64,000 nt of DNA from an uncultured Collinsella sp. (lineage in GTDB: Bacteria; Actinomycetota; Coriobacteriia; Coriobacteriales; Coriobacteriaceae), in assembly GCA_959019945.1 (NCBI GenBank), contig CAUEQD010000003.1, positions 62,001-126,000 on the forward strand. The letters are read 5' to 3'. A program made the position numbers and the translations under genes. Positions 17,682 through 25,095 of this stretch are shown here, one piece after another. The stretch's first letter is position 1. The number at the start of each line of letters is the position of its first letter. The notes under the pieces are model-generated. The model did not search any database. It was not told the DNA's origin and saw nothing but the letters and a program-made list of their open reading frames with translations.

Positions 17682-18674
17682 ATGACTACTCAGGAACAGG
17701 TTAAGGACGTCGTCTCCCAGGTTTTGGCCGACAAGGCAGACAAGGGCGGCATCAAGCGCGTCGTGTGGATTGGCACCGGCGGATCCAACGGCGGCAACTA
17801 TCCTGCCCAGTACTTTATGGAGCACGAGGCCACGCAGGTCGTGAGCTCCAGCTACACCAGCAATGAGTTCGTGCACGCCACGCCCGCCTATGTCAACGAG
17901 AACACCCTGGCCGTCGTCGTATCCATGCGCGGCACCAAGGAGACCATCGTCGCCGCCCAGGTCGCCAAGGACCACGGCGCCAGCACCATCGCCATCTATG
18001 TCGACGAGTCCGGCCTCACCGAGGTCTGCGACTACAAGATTCAGTATGACAGCCTGGCCGTCGACGAGTCTTGCATGGGCCGTACCAACTCCGCCGTCGT
18101 GATCATGATCGCCATGGAGCTTACGCAGCAGACCGAGGGCTATGCCGAGTATGAGACCGCTATGGCCGCCTTCGACCTGGTTGACCCCATCTATCGCAAG
18201 GCCGTCGAGTACACCCGTCCGCTCGCCGCCAAGTGGGCCGAGCAAAACGCCGACAAGCCCTGCATCAACGTGATGGCTCAGGGTCCGCTCTTTGGTGCCG
18301 CCTACGTCTTTAGCATCTGCAACGTGCAGGAGATGCTGCAGATCGACTCCTGCACCATCAACACCTGTGACTTCTTCCACGGCCCCTTCGAGATCCTGGA
18401 CAAGCGCACCTCGCTGTTCCAGCTCATCAGCGTCGGCCGCAGCCGCTGCAACGACGAGCGCGGTATCCGCTTCGTCAACCAGTACGGTGGCGAGCGCGTC
18501 TATCAGCTCGACGCCAAGGAGCTCGGCCTCAATGACATCAAGGACAGCGTGAGCGAATACTTCAACCACCTGATCTTTGCCCCGATTCTCAACAACGTGT
18601 ACATGCGCGCGCTCTCTGCCGTCACCCACAAGGACTACATGACGCGCCGCTACATGTGGAAGCTCGACTACTAG
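17682..18674 (+). CDS. SIS-domain sugar-phosphate protein, divergent deglycase-like
   Basis: 330 residues with two SIS domains, ending in the family-typical RRYMWKLDY. It resembles fructosamine 6-phosphate deglycases (FrlB, GfrE, GfrF), which split an amino acid from a phosphorylated Amadori product. Two departures stand out. The usual Glu of the (G/A)E(Y/F)FHG loop is Asp230 (NTCDFFHGPFE), and the first phosphate loop reads SMRGTKET rather than SGNT/GGST-like. The other three SIS proteins here keep Glu. A changed substrate or weaker activity is possible. The gene is divergent from its GntR regulator and is followed by a DMT permease and a PTS. Confidence 0.82.
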   Translation: MTTQEQVKDVVSQVLADKADKGGIKRVVWIGTGGSNGGNYPAQYFMEHEATQVVSSSYTSNEFVHATPAYVNENTLAVVVSMRGTKETIVAAQVAKDHGASTIAIYVDESGLTEVCDYKIQYDSLAVDESCMGRTNSAVVIMIAMELTQQTEGYAEYETAMAAFDLVDPIYRKAVEYTRPLAAKWAEQNADKPCINVMAQGPLFGAAYVFSICNVQEMLQIDSCTINTCDFFHGPFEILDKRTSLFQLISVGRSRCNDERGIRFVNQYGGERVYQLDAKELGLNDIKDSVSEYFNHLIFAPILNNVYMRALSAVTHKDYMTRRYMWKLDY

Positions 18675-18700
18675 GGGATAGAGCGGCCTAACAGCTCGAT

Positions 18701-18797
18701 GTCCTCATAAGTTGCGGTGGAATAGTTCCTGTTTGGGGGCTTGAAGCCTCTATTTGGGAACTAGTCCACCGCAACCGCCAAGTAATCCGCTGAGGAC
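18701..18797. repeat. Nested inverted repeat after the SIS gene
   Basis: Arms 18711-18729 (GTTGCGGTGGAATAGTTCC) and 18757-18775 pair with one mismatch around a 27-base loop that itself contains GGGGCTTGAAGCCTC. An outer pair GTCCTCA (18701-18707) / TGAGGAC (18791-18797) encloses it. There is no clean T tract. It lies between SIS and the permease and may separate two transcripts or be a repeat element. Confidence 0.7.
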
Positions 18798-18848
18798 GGA
18801 GGAAAACGGATCACTTTCCCGCTCGCCGATTTGTGTCTTGAAAAATGT

Positions 18849-18864
18849 ATATAACGACTATAAC
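18849..18864 (+). promoter_or_regulatory. Operator candidate, TATAAyGACyATAACG motif (copy 1)
   Basis: TATAACGACTATAACG lies about 40 bases upstream of the DMT permease start. A near copy is at 20139-20154 just upstream of the PTS EIIAB start, suggesting one regulator controls both promoters. Confidence 0.5.
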
Positions 18865-18905
18865 GTAGTGTGAAACATATTGGAAACAATACCGAGGAGG
18901 CTGCG

Positions 18906-19988
18906 TTGAAGAAAAGCAATCTGGGCTATGTGCTGGTGCTGATCGCCGCGCTTATGTGGGGCAGCATCGGAATCTTTGTAAACGGCATCTCGGCCATGGG
19001 CGTTTCGTCCCAGAGCATGGCTGCCTTTCGTTTGTTGGTCGGAGCGCTTATCTTGGCGCCGGTCCTGATGTTTATGGGCTGCCGTCCGGGTGAGGGGTCT
19101 ACCGTGGCTCAGGGTCCGCTGGCACTGTTCAAGGCAAGCCCTAAAGAGCTTGTTCCCTGCGCGCTTGTCGGTATTGTCGGCCTGGCCGCCGCCAACACCT
19201 GCTATTACGAGTGCATGGGCGAGGTGGGCATGTCCACGGCCTCGGTGCTGCTCTATACCTCGCCGGTGTTTGGCGTCGTGCTCGGCCGCGTGCTTTATCG
19301 CGAGGACGTGACCCCCAACAAGCTCGTCGCCATTGTCTTTAACATCGTTGGCTGCGTGCTTGCAGTGACCAATGGCGACCTTTCCGGTTTTCATTTTTCG
19401 GTTTGGGGCGTCACGTCGGGCGTGATTGCAGGCCTTTGCGGTGCGTCGCTCGCGGTGTTTAGCCGGATAGCAACCAAGACAGTCCACCCGCTGGCTGTCA
19501 CGTTTTGGGGCTTTGTTTTTGGCGGTGCGGTTATGGCGGCTATCGCGGCTCCGTGGCCGGATGTCGCCGCGGCAATGTCGCCACAGCTGCTGCTGCTGTT
19601 CCTTGGCTTTGGACTCATCCCCACAGCCGTGGCTTACATCTTATATATGCAGGGTCTGTCCATGGGGCTCGAGACGTCGAAAGTTCCCGTCGTAATGTCT
19701 TTCGAGACGGTCGTCACCGTACTGGTGGGCATTGGCATCTACGCTGAGCCCGCCGGCGCGATCAAGGTCCTGGGCATCGTGCTGGTGCTCGCGTCCATCC
19801 TGATCATGAACACCGACTTCTCCAAGCTGCGCAACAGTGTGTTTGTCGGTCATGTTGTTGAGAGCATGACCTTTAAGCCCAACGCGTGGTGGACGGAGAA
19901 ATCGCAGGACATGGATCTGTTTAAGGAGCGCACTGGCATCGCGCTGGAGCCCACCGTGCAGGAAAGCCCCTGGTACTTTGTGCGATAG
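18906..19988 (+). CDS. DMT-superfamily (EamA) permease
   Basis: 360 residues with ten hydrophobic helices in two EamA repeats (LVLIAALMWGSIGIF near 10; a second repeat from about 155). Members export or import small metabolites such as amino acids and sugars. TTG 18906 is chosen because GAGGAGG sits five bases before it; an in-frame ATG at 18870 has no site. After the last helix there is an unusual hydrophilic tail of about 55 residues (from NTDFSKLRN on). Its place between the SIS and PTS genes suggests export of the freed amino acid or amine; this is inference. Confidence 0.85.
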   Translation: MKKSNLGYVLVLIAALMWGSIGIFVNGISAMGVSSQSMAAFRLLVGALILAPVLMFMGCRPGEGSTVAQGPLALFKASPKELVPCALVGIVGLAAANTCYYECMGEVGMSTASVLLYTSPVFGVVLGRVLYREDVTPNKLVAIVFNIVGCVLAVTNGDLSGFHFSVWGVTSGVIAGLCGASLAVFSRIATKTVHPLAVTFWGFVFGGAVMAAIAAPWPDVAAAMSPQLLLLFLGFGLIPTAVAYILYMQGLSMGLETSKVPVVMSFETVVTVLVGIGIYAEPAGAIKVLGIVLVLASILIMNTDFSKLRNSVFVGHVVESMTFKPNAWWTEKSQDMDLFKERTGIALEPTVQESPWYFVR

Positions 19989-20136
19989 AGGATTGCGCGC
20001 AGGGTCTGACCTCGGGTTATCCAGCCAGCGCGGCCTACCCAGCCCCAACGTTTCAAATACGTTAAACCCGTCAACGGTCGATTTTCACCCGCGAACGGTC
20101 TTTATACTAATTAGCAGTATAAGCAACGTATAAGAC

Positions 20137-20154
20137 GTTATAATGACCATAACG
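20137..20154 (+). promoter_or_regulatory. Operator candidate, TATAAyGACyATAACG motif (copy 2)
   Basis: GTTATAATGACCATAACG contains GTTAT/ATAAC half-sites around AATGACC and matches 18849-18864 at 14 of 16 shared positions. It ends directly before the AAAAGGAGGAGG ribosome binding site of the EIIAB gene, so a bound protein would block transcription or lie at the start site. Confidence 0.55.
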
Positions 20155-20170
20155 AAAAGGAGGAGGCAAG

Positions 20171-21094
20171 ATGAATCAGATCATTCTCGCATCTCATGGC
20201 GGCCTGGCCGCAGGCGCCAAAGACACGCTCGAGATGGTTCTCGGCGACGTGTCGAACGTCCACGTCGTGTCGCTTGCTCGTGACGACAAGGAGCCCATCA
20301 CCGATAAGGTGGACGCCATGATCGCCACGTTCAACGCGGACGACACCGTCTATGTGCTGACCGATATGCTCGGCAGCTCGGTCAACAACAGCATGGTCGA
20401 GCTTTCCAAGAACGGCACGAAGTTCACGGTTGTCAGCGGTTTCAACATCCCGCTGGCGCTCACGCTCGCTATGAGCCCCGTCCCCGTCAAGGGTGCCGAG
20501 CTCGCAGCCCTCATCAACGAGGCCCGCACCGGTCTGACCAACCCCAACGCACCGGTCGAGGCTGCCGCGGCTCCCGCCAAGAAGGCCAAGGCGTCCCGTC
20601 ACAGCTCCGGTCCCGCCAAGATCGTCCTCGCACGTCTTGACTACCGTCTGCTGCACGGCCAGGTCGTCTTTACCTGGACCACCAAGGTCCAGGCCGAGCG
20701 CATCATCGTCGTCGACAACGCTGCCGCCAACGATGACATCAAGAAGGGCGCTCTTAAGCTGGCCAAGCCCCAGGGCGTGCGTCTGAACGTCTTCACCGTC
20801 GAGCGTGCTCTCGCCAAGATGGACAAGCTCAACACCCTCGGCGAGCGCGTCATGTTCGTCTTTGGCAACACGGCCGAGATGCTGCAGTTCTGCCAGGGCT
20901 ACAAGCTCGACGCCATCAACCTGGGCGCCACCGCCAACCACGACGGTGCCGATCAGGTCGGCGGCAAGGACAGCTCCGTCTTCCTCGACGCCGCCCAGAA
21001 GGCCGACGTCAACCAGCTGCTCGACATGGGCATTAAGCTCTATGTCCAGCAGACCCCTACGTATCAGAGCGTCGACATCGACGCCAAGCTGTAA
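20171..21094 (+). CDS. Mannose-family PTS EIIAB fusion
   Basis: 307 residues. The EIIA domain (1-130) has the phospho-His in ILASHGG (His9). An Ala/Lys/Pro linker (about 131-150, PVEAAAAPAKKAKAS) joins it to the EIIB domain (about 152-307), which has the phospho-His in DYRLLHGQV (His162). It relays phosphate from HPr to the incoming sugar. A fused EIIAB is normal for the mannose family, whereas the second island at 43035-43990 has separate EIIA and EIIB. It is the first gene of the PTS operon (EIIC 36 bases on). By context the substrate is probably a glycated amino acid or related compound. Confidence 0.93.
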   Translation: MNQIILASHGGLAAGAKDTLEMVLGDVSNVHVVSLARDDKEPITDKVDAMIATFNADDTVYVLTDMLGSSVNNSMVELSKNGTKFTVVSGFNIPLALTLAMSPVPVKGAELAALINEARTGLTNPNAPVEAAAAPAKKAKASRHSSGPAKIVLARLDYRLLHGQVVFTWTTKVQAERIIVVDNAAANDDIKKGALKLAKPQGVRLNVFTVERALAKMDKLNTLGERVMFVFGNTAEMLQFCQGYKLDAINLGATANHDGADQVGGKDSSVFLDAAQKADVNQLLDMGIKLYVQQTPTYQSVDIDAKL

Positions 21095-21130
21095 TCAACC
21101 AGGCTTTTGCCTGACTGAAAGGAGAAGGGT

Positions 21131-21925
21131 ATGAATACGTTCATCAGTGCGGTGCTCGTCGGCCTCGTCGGCGTGTTCTGCATGTGGGACTCCCGCCTGC
21201 TCGGTCGTCTTAACTTCGAGCAGCCCCTCGTTGGCGCTACGCTCGTCGGTCTGCTGCTGGGCGATGTGCCCACCGGCCTTGCCGTCGGTGCCGCCGTCGA
21301 GCTCGTGTCCATGGGCCTGGTGCAGGTCGGCGCCGCCGTTCCGCCCGATATGGTCCTGGGCGGCATCGTGGCCGCTGCCTTTGCGTGCCTGACCGATGCT
21401 TCCGCCGAGACCGCCATGACGATCGCCATCCCGGTCGCCGTCCTGGGTCAGCTCCTCGGCATCGTGTTCCGTTCCATCATCGCCGCCCTCACCCATGTGG
21501 CAGATAACGCGATCGATAACGGTAACTTCAAGACCGCCTACCGTATGCACATCTGCGCCGGCTCCGGTCTGTACGCCATCATGTACTTCCTGCCGATCTT
21601 CCTCGCCGTCTTTGTTGGCACCGACCTGGTTCAGGCCATCGTCAACATGGTTCCCGAGTGGCTGTCCACTGGTCTTAACGTTTCGACCAAGATCATGACT
21701 GCCTACGGCTTGGCCCTGCTGCTCACCATGATGATCAAGAAGGGTATGACTCCGTTCCTGTTCATCGGTTTCCTGCTCGCCGCTTACCTCAACCTGTCCG
21801 TCATCGCGGTCGCTCTGATCGGTGTGTGCCTGGCTGTCGTCTTCATGGGCTTCAAGTTCAACGGTTCCCATGCAGCCGCCGGTGTCGATTCCGACTACGA
21901 TCCGCTCGAAGACGACGAAGACTAA
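21131..21925 (+). CDS. Mannose/sorbose-family PTS EIIC
   Basis: 264 residues, almost entirely hydrophobic. The family start FISAVLVGLVGVFCMWDSRLLG (in pieces), PLVGATLVGLLLGD and MGLVQVGAAVPPD are typical of the EIIC (ManY/SorA-like) channel component that forms the membrane translocator with EIID. A short acidic C-terminal tail ends in DEDD-like residues. The ribosome binding site AAAGGAGAAGG is strong, and the EIID start follows after 13 bases. Confidence 0.95.
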   Translation: MNTFISAVLVGLVGVFCMWDSRLLGRLNFEQPLVGATLVGLLLGDVPTGLAVGAAVELVSMGLVQVGAAVPPDMVLGGIVAAAFACLTDASAETAMTIAIPVAVLGQLLGIVFRSIIAALTHVADNAIDNGNFKTAYRMHICAGSGLYAIMYFLPIFLAVFVGTDLVQAIVNMVPEWLSTGLNVSTKIMTAYGLALLLTMMIKKGMTPFLFIGFLLAAYLNLSVIAVALIGVCLAVVFMGFKFNGSHAAAGVDSDYDPLEDDED

Positions 21926-21938
21926 GGAGGAACACACT

Positions 21939-22772
21939 ATGGCAACCGCAACCAAGGACGTGTCCCTGAACAAGAAGGTCAGCCAGTTCTTCTGGCGCTC
22001 CTGGGCCATCCAGGCCTCTTGGAACTACGAGCGTCAGATGAACATGGGCTTCCTCTACGGCATGGTTCCCACGCTCGATCGCCTCTATCCGGATGAGTCC
22101 GACCCCAAGCAGCTCGCTGCTAAGAAAGAGGCTTACCACCGTCACATGGCGTTCTACAACTGCACCCCGCAGACGAGCGCTTTCATCCTGGGCCTCTCCG
22201 CCTCCATGGAGGAGGAGTACGCCAAGGATCCCGAGAACTTCGATCCCGATTCGATCAACGCGGTCAAGACCTCCCTCATGGGTCCGCTTTCCGGCATCGG
22301 TGACTCCTTCTTCCAGGGCACCATCCGCGTTATCGCCTTTGGCCTGGGCGTTCAGCTGGCTCAGCAGGGCTCCATCATGGGTCCGATCCTGGCCATGCTC
22401 ATCTCCATCGTCCCCTCTGTGGTGATCACTTGGTTCGCAGCCAAGATGGGCTATCAGGGCGGCCACGAGTACCTGAGCAAGCTTCAGGGCGGCGACCTCA
22501 TGGAGAAGCTCATGTATGTCTGCGGCATTGTGGGTCTTATGTCCGTGGGTGGCATGATCGCTACGCTGATCGGCGCCACCACCCCGCTGCAGTTCGCTGA
22601 GGGCACCGTCGTTATCCAGGACATCCTGGACGGCATGATGCCCCAGATGATCTCCCTTGGCCTCACCGGCCTTATGTACTGGCTCATCAAGAAGAACGTC
22701 AACACCGGTTGGCTTCTCGTGATCGCCATTGTGGGCGGCATCGCCCTCTCCGCGGTCGGCATCCTGGCTTAG
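21939..22772 (+). CDS. Mannose-family PTS EIID
   Basis: 277 residues. EIID (ManZ-like) forms the membrane complex with EIIC. Hallmarks are SWAIQASWNYERQMNMGFLYGM-like N-terminus, the HxxFYNCTPQT segment, SLMGPLSGIGDSFFQGTIR and a C-terminal membrane helix. The start at 21939 follows AAGGAGGAACACACT; the open frame runs back to 21822 inside EIIC. It is the last PTS gene of the operon, followed by a hairpin and then the second SIS gene. Confidence 0.95.
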   Translation: MATATKDVSLNKKVSQFFWRSWAIQASWNYERQMNMGFLYGMVPTLDRLYPDESDPKQLAAKKEAYHRHMAFYNCTPQTSAFILGLSASMEEEYAKDPENFDPDSINAVKTSLMGPLSGIGDSFFQGTIRVIAFGLGVQLAQQGSIMGPILAMLISIVPSVVITWFAAKMGYQGGHEYLSKLQGGDLMEKLMYVCGIVGLMSVGGMIATLIGATTPLQFAEGTVVIQDILDGMMPQMISLGLTGLMYWLIKKNVNTGWLLVIAIVGGIALSAVGILA

Positions 22773-22806
22773 TCGCGACCAAGCGTCTAACCGCTTTCCC
22801 CCGGGG

Positions 22807-22838
22807 GCCTGCCTGGCATCCCATACCCCAGGCAGGCT
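22807..22838 (+). terminator. Hairpin after EIID
   Basis: GGCCTGCCTGG and CCAGGCAGGC pair around CATCCCATACCC. There is no T tract, so it may attenuate or protect the mRNA end rather than terminate. Confidence 0.45.
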
Positions 22839-22850
22839 TCCATCCCCAAA

Positions 22851-22881
22851 ATGCGACAATGGGACAGTCCCCTTGTCGCAT
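22851..22881. repeat. GGGACAG-core palindrome, stem type ATGCGACAA
   Basis: ATGCGACAA (22851-22859) and TTGTCGCAT (22873-22881) enclose TGGGACAGTCCCC. It belongs to the repeat family with a constant GGGACAG-like loop and different stems. Confidence 0.75.
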
Positions 22882-22971
22882 CCTCAACGGGCCGGCGACT
22901 CGGTCCAAACCACGGTAACCCTGCGAGCGCCCGGCAATGTGGCGCCGCAAAAATTGAAAGGAATGTGTCAG

Positions 22972-23955
22972 ATGTACGAGATCGACCTTAACCTCCCTAA
23001 GCAGATCGTCGCTGACGTCCTGTCCAACCACGAGATCCACAGCGTCGCTTTCGTCGGCTGCGGTGCTTCCATGTCCGACCTTTACCCCGCCAAGTACTTC
23101 CTGGCCAACAACACGGACAAGCTGAACGTTCAGATCTTCACTGCTAACGAGTTCAACTACGACACGCCTTCCTGGGTCAACGAGCACACCTTCGTGATCA
23201 CCTGCTCCCTCGGTGGCTCCACGCCCGAGACCGTCGAGGCCAACAAGACCGCCAAGAAGCACAACTGCCCGGTCGTCTCCCTCACCAACAAGGCTGGCTC
23301 CGCTCTGACCGTCGACGCTGACTACGTCATCGTTCACGGCTTCCACGCCAACTTCGCTGCCAAGTGCGAGAAGCCCGGCTACGCCATCGCTCTTGCTGTC
23401 GAGATCCTTCAGCAGACCGAGGGCTATGACCACTACGAGGACATGATCACCGGCCTCACCAACGTCTTCGAGCTCTGCGAGAACGCCGCTCAGTCCTGCA
23501 AGAAGCTCGCCAAGAAGTTCGCCGAGGACTTCAAGGACGACAAGATGATCTACTTCATGGCTTCCGGTGCCTCCGAGAAGATGGCTTATTCTCACGCCGC
23601 CTTCCTGTTCACCGAGATGCAGTGGATCGACGCCGCTGCCTACAACACTGGCGAGTACTTCCACGGCCCGTTCGAGGTTTCCACCGAGGGTAAGCCCTAC
23701 GTCTTCTTCATGTCCGATGGCGCTACCCGTCCGATGGACGCCCGCGCCCTCACCTTCCTTAAGCGCATGGGCGCCAAGGTCGCTCTGATCGACTCCAAGG
23801 ACTACGGCCTGGCTGACGCCGTGCCCGCGAGCGTTGTCACCTACTTCAACCCGCTGCTGCACCTCGCCGTTATGCGTGAGTACGGCAACCAGATCGCCGA
23901 GGCCCGCCAGCACCCGCTGACCATGCGTCGCTACATGTGGAAGCTTTCCTACTAA
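22972..23955 (+). CDS. SIS-domain deglycase-like protein (FrlB/GfrE/GfrF type)
   Basis: 327 residues with two SIS domains. The phosphate-binding segments are VGCGASMSDLYPAKYF (about 24-39) and SLGGSTPETVEANK (about 81). The catalytic-loop motif GEYFHGPFE carries Glu228, and the C-terminus is RRYMWKLSY. It is expected to cleave a phosphorylated fructosamine delivered by the preceding PTS into sugar phosphate and amine. The start at 22972 has GAAAGGA nine bases upstream; ATG 22963 would abut the site. It is followed by a terminator at 23989. Two different SIS proteins around one PTS recall gfrE/gfrF. Confidence 0.87.
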   Translation: MYEIDLNLPKQIVADVLSNHEIHSVAFVGCGASMSDLYPAKYFLANNTDKLNVQIFTANEFNYDTPSWVNEHTFVITCSLGGSTPETVEANKTAKKHNCPVVSLTNKAGSALTVDADYVIVHGFHANFAAKCEKPGYAIALAVEILQQTEGYDHYEDMITGLTNVFELCENAAQSCKKLAKKFAEDFKDDKMIYFMASGASEKMAYSHAAFLFTEMQWIDAAAYNTGEYFHGPFEVSTEGKPYVFFMSDGATRPMDARALTFLKRMGAKVALIDSKDYGLADAVPASVVTYFNPLLHLAVMREYGNQIAEARQHPLTMRRYMWKLSY

Positions 23956-23988
23956 TCACAAGTAAGTAGACCTTACGGGTTGATTGAG

Positions 23989-24020
23989 AGGGGATGGGGT
24001 TTGTGCCCCGTCCCCTTTTT
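23989..24020 (+). terminator. Rho-independent terminator
   Basis: AGGGGATGGGG and CCCCGTCCCCT pair around TTTGTG, followed by a T tract. It ends the PTS/SIS operon. Confidence 0.88.
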
Positions 24021-24060
24021 GCTTTGGGGGCGTGTCTGTCGCGCCGCAAAACCCCAGATA

Positions 24061-24097
24061 AAACCTACCAAAATAAACCTGTCCCTTTTTGGCAGGT
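24061..24097. repeat. GGGACAG-core palindrome, stem type AAACCTxCCAAAA
   Basis: AAACCTACCAAAA and TTTTGGCAGGT (one mismatch) enclose TAAACCTGTCCCT, whose complement is AGGGACAGGTTTA. It directly precedes the HAD gene's ribosome binding site, and the preceding CCCAGATAA is also shared with the copies at 26193 and (inverted) 35964. Confidence 0.8.
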
Positions 24098-24111
24098 GGG
24101 AGGAGATGCGT

Positions 24112-24741
24112 ATGATCAAAGCGGTGCTGTTTGATATGGACGGCGTGCTGGTCGATACCGAGTGGTTCTACAACCGTCGTCGCGTGGCGTTTATGGAAGA
24201 GAAAGGGCTCCACTTTGACGAGATCCCCGATCTTTCGGGGTCTAACGAGCCTGCCATTTGGGAGGCGCTGGTGCCCGACGATGTTGAGCTGCGCGAGCGT
24301 CTGCGCGTGGAGTACAAGCAGGTCTATAGCCCGGACCATCCCGTTCCGTATGCCGAGCTGCTCAACGAGCAGACGGAGCCGGTGATGCGCGCACTGCACG
24401 AGCGCGGCGTGAAGTGTGCCATCGCGAGCTCGTCCTATCGCGAGTTGATCGACGAGCTGGTGGAGATTGCCGGTATCCCCGACGTGCTGGACTACACCAT
24501 CAGCGGTCACGAGTGCAGTGCGTTTAAGCCCGACCCCGAGATCTACCTGCGTGCCATGGAGGCGCTGGGGGTGGAGCCTGCCGAGTGCCTGGTTATCGAG
24601 GATTCGCCTTTGGGGATCGAGGCTGGCAAACGTTCCGGCGCCCGCGTCCTGGCACTGCGTCCGCACGAGGGCGTCAACCTCGATCAATCGCGAGCCGATG
24701 CCGTTATCGATAATCTGACCGACATTTTGGCCGCTTTGTAG
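24112..24741 (+). CDS. HAD-superfamily hydrolase, beta-phosphoglucomutase-like
   Basis: 209 residues. Motif I is FDMDGVLVD (Asp9 and Asp11, the nucleophile and acid/base), motif II the Ser of IASSSYRE, motif III the Lys of FKPDPEIYL and motif IV IEDSPLGIEAG. It is a small helical-cap HAD enzyme, either a sugar-phosphate phosphatase or a phosphoglucomutase. ATG 24112 is favoured because GGGAGGAG then has normal spacing; ATG 24106 abuts it. It follows the first PTS/SIS island after a terminator, so a role in that pathway is possible but not shown. Confidence 0.85.
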   Translation: MIKAVLFDMDGVLVDTEWFYNRRRVAFMEEKGLHFDEIPDLSGSNEPAIWEALVPDDVELRERLRVEYKQVYSPDHPVPYAELLNEQTEPVMRALHERGVKCAIASSSYRELIDELVEIAGIPDVLDYTISGHECSAFKPDPEIYLRAMEALGVEPAECLVIEDSPLGIEAGKRSGARVLALRPHEGVNLDQSRADAVIDNLTDILAAL

Positions 24742-24745
24742 CGTC

Positions 24746-24791
24746 AATCCGCCGCAAGAAGCACTGATTCACGCGTCTTTTGCTGCGGATT
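24746..24791. repeat. Inverted repeat after the HAD gene
   Basis: AATCCGCCGCAAGA and TCTTTTGCTGCGGATT pair imperfectly around GCACTGATTCACGCG. It lies five bases after the HAD stop. No T tract follows. Confidence 0.55.
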
Positions 24792-24838
24792 GGCTTAATT
24801 TGTCATCTATTTGGATCCGTTTGGCTTCGATTCGGACT

Positions 24839-24957
24839 AAGTGAGTAGACTTTTTGGCGCAGGCCGAGCACAATGCATATCTTCCTTTGTAAAACCGCAG
24901 GTCACAGGGGTGGCGGTTTTGGGTGTGCTCTGCAGGTCGCGTAAAGTTTACTCACTT
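24839..24957. repeat. Nested imperfect inverted repeat (about 119 bases)
   Basis: Outer arms AAGTGAGTAGACTTTTTGGC... and ...GCGTAAAGTTTACTCACTT pair over about 30 bases with a few mismatches. Inside is a second hairpin, AAAACCGC (24891-24898) with GCGGTTTT (24913-24920). It could be a folded non-coding RNA or a palindromic repeat; nothing decides between them here. Confidence 0.6.
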
Positions 24958-25095
24958 GTAATTTGGGCCTTTGGTCGTGGGGTTGCTGGTCCCGCTTTGG
25001 TTGTCGGGAGAGGGTGAATTGAAGCGCCCCCGCACGCTTCATGCTACAATCGCGGACATACCCCACAACTACATCTGCCTTCGAAAGGAGCCTGC

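Larger units (their letters stand above)
24742..25095. other. Gene-free stretch of 354 bases with two inverted repeats
   Basis: No coding region is supported. It contains the inverted repeats at 24746-24791 and 24839-24957 and, at the end, the GAAAGGAG ribosome binding site of the YitT gene. Confidence 0.6.
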
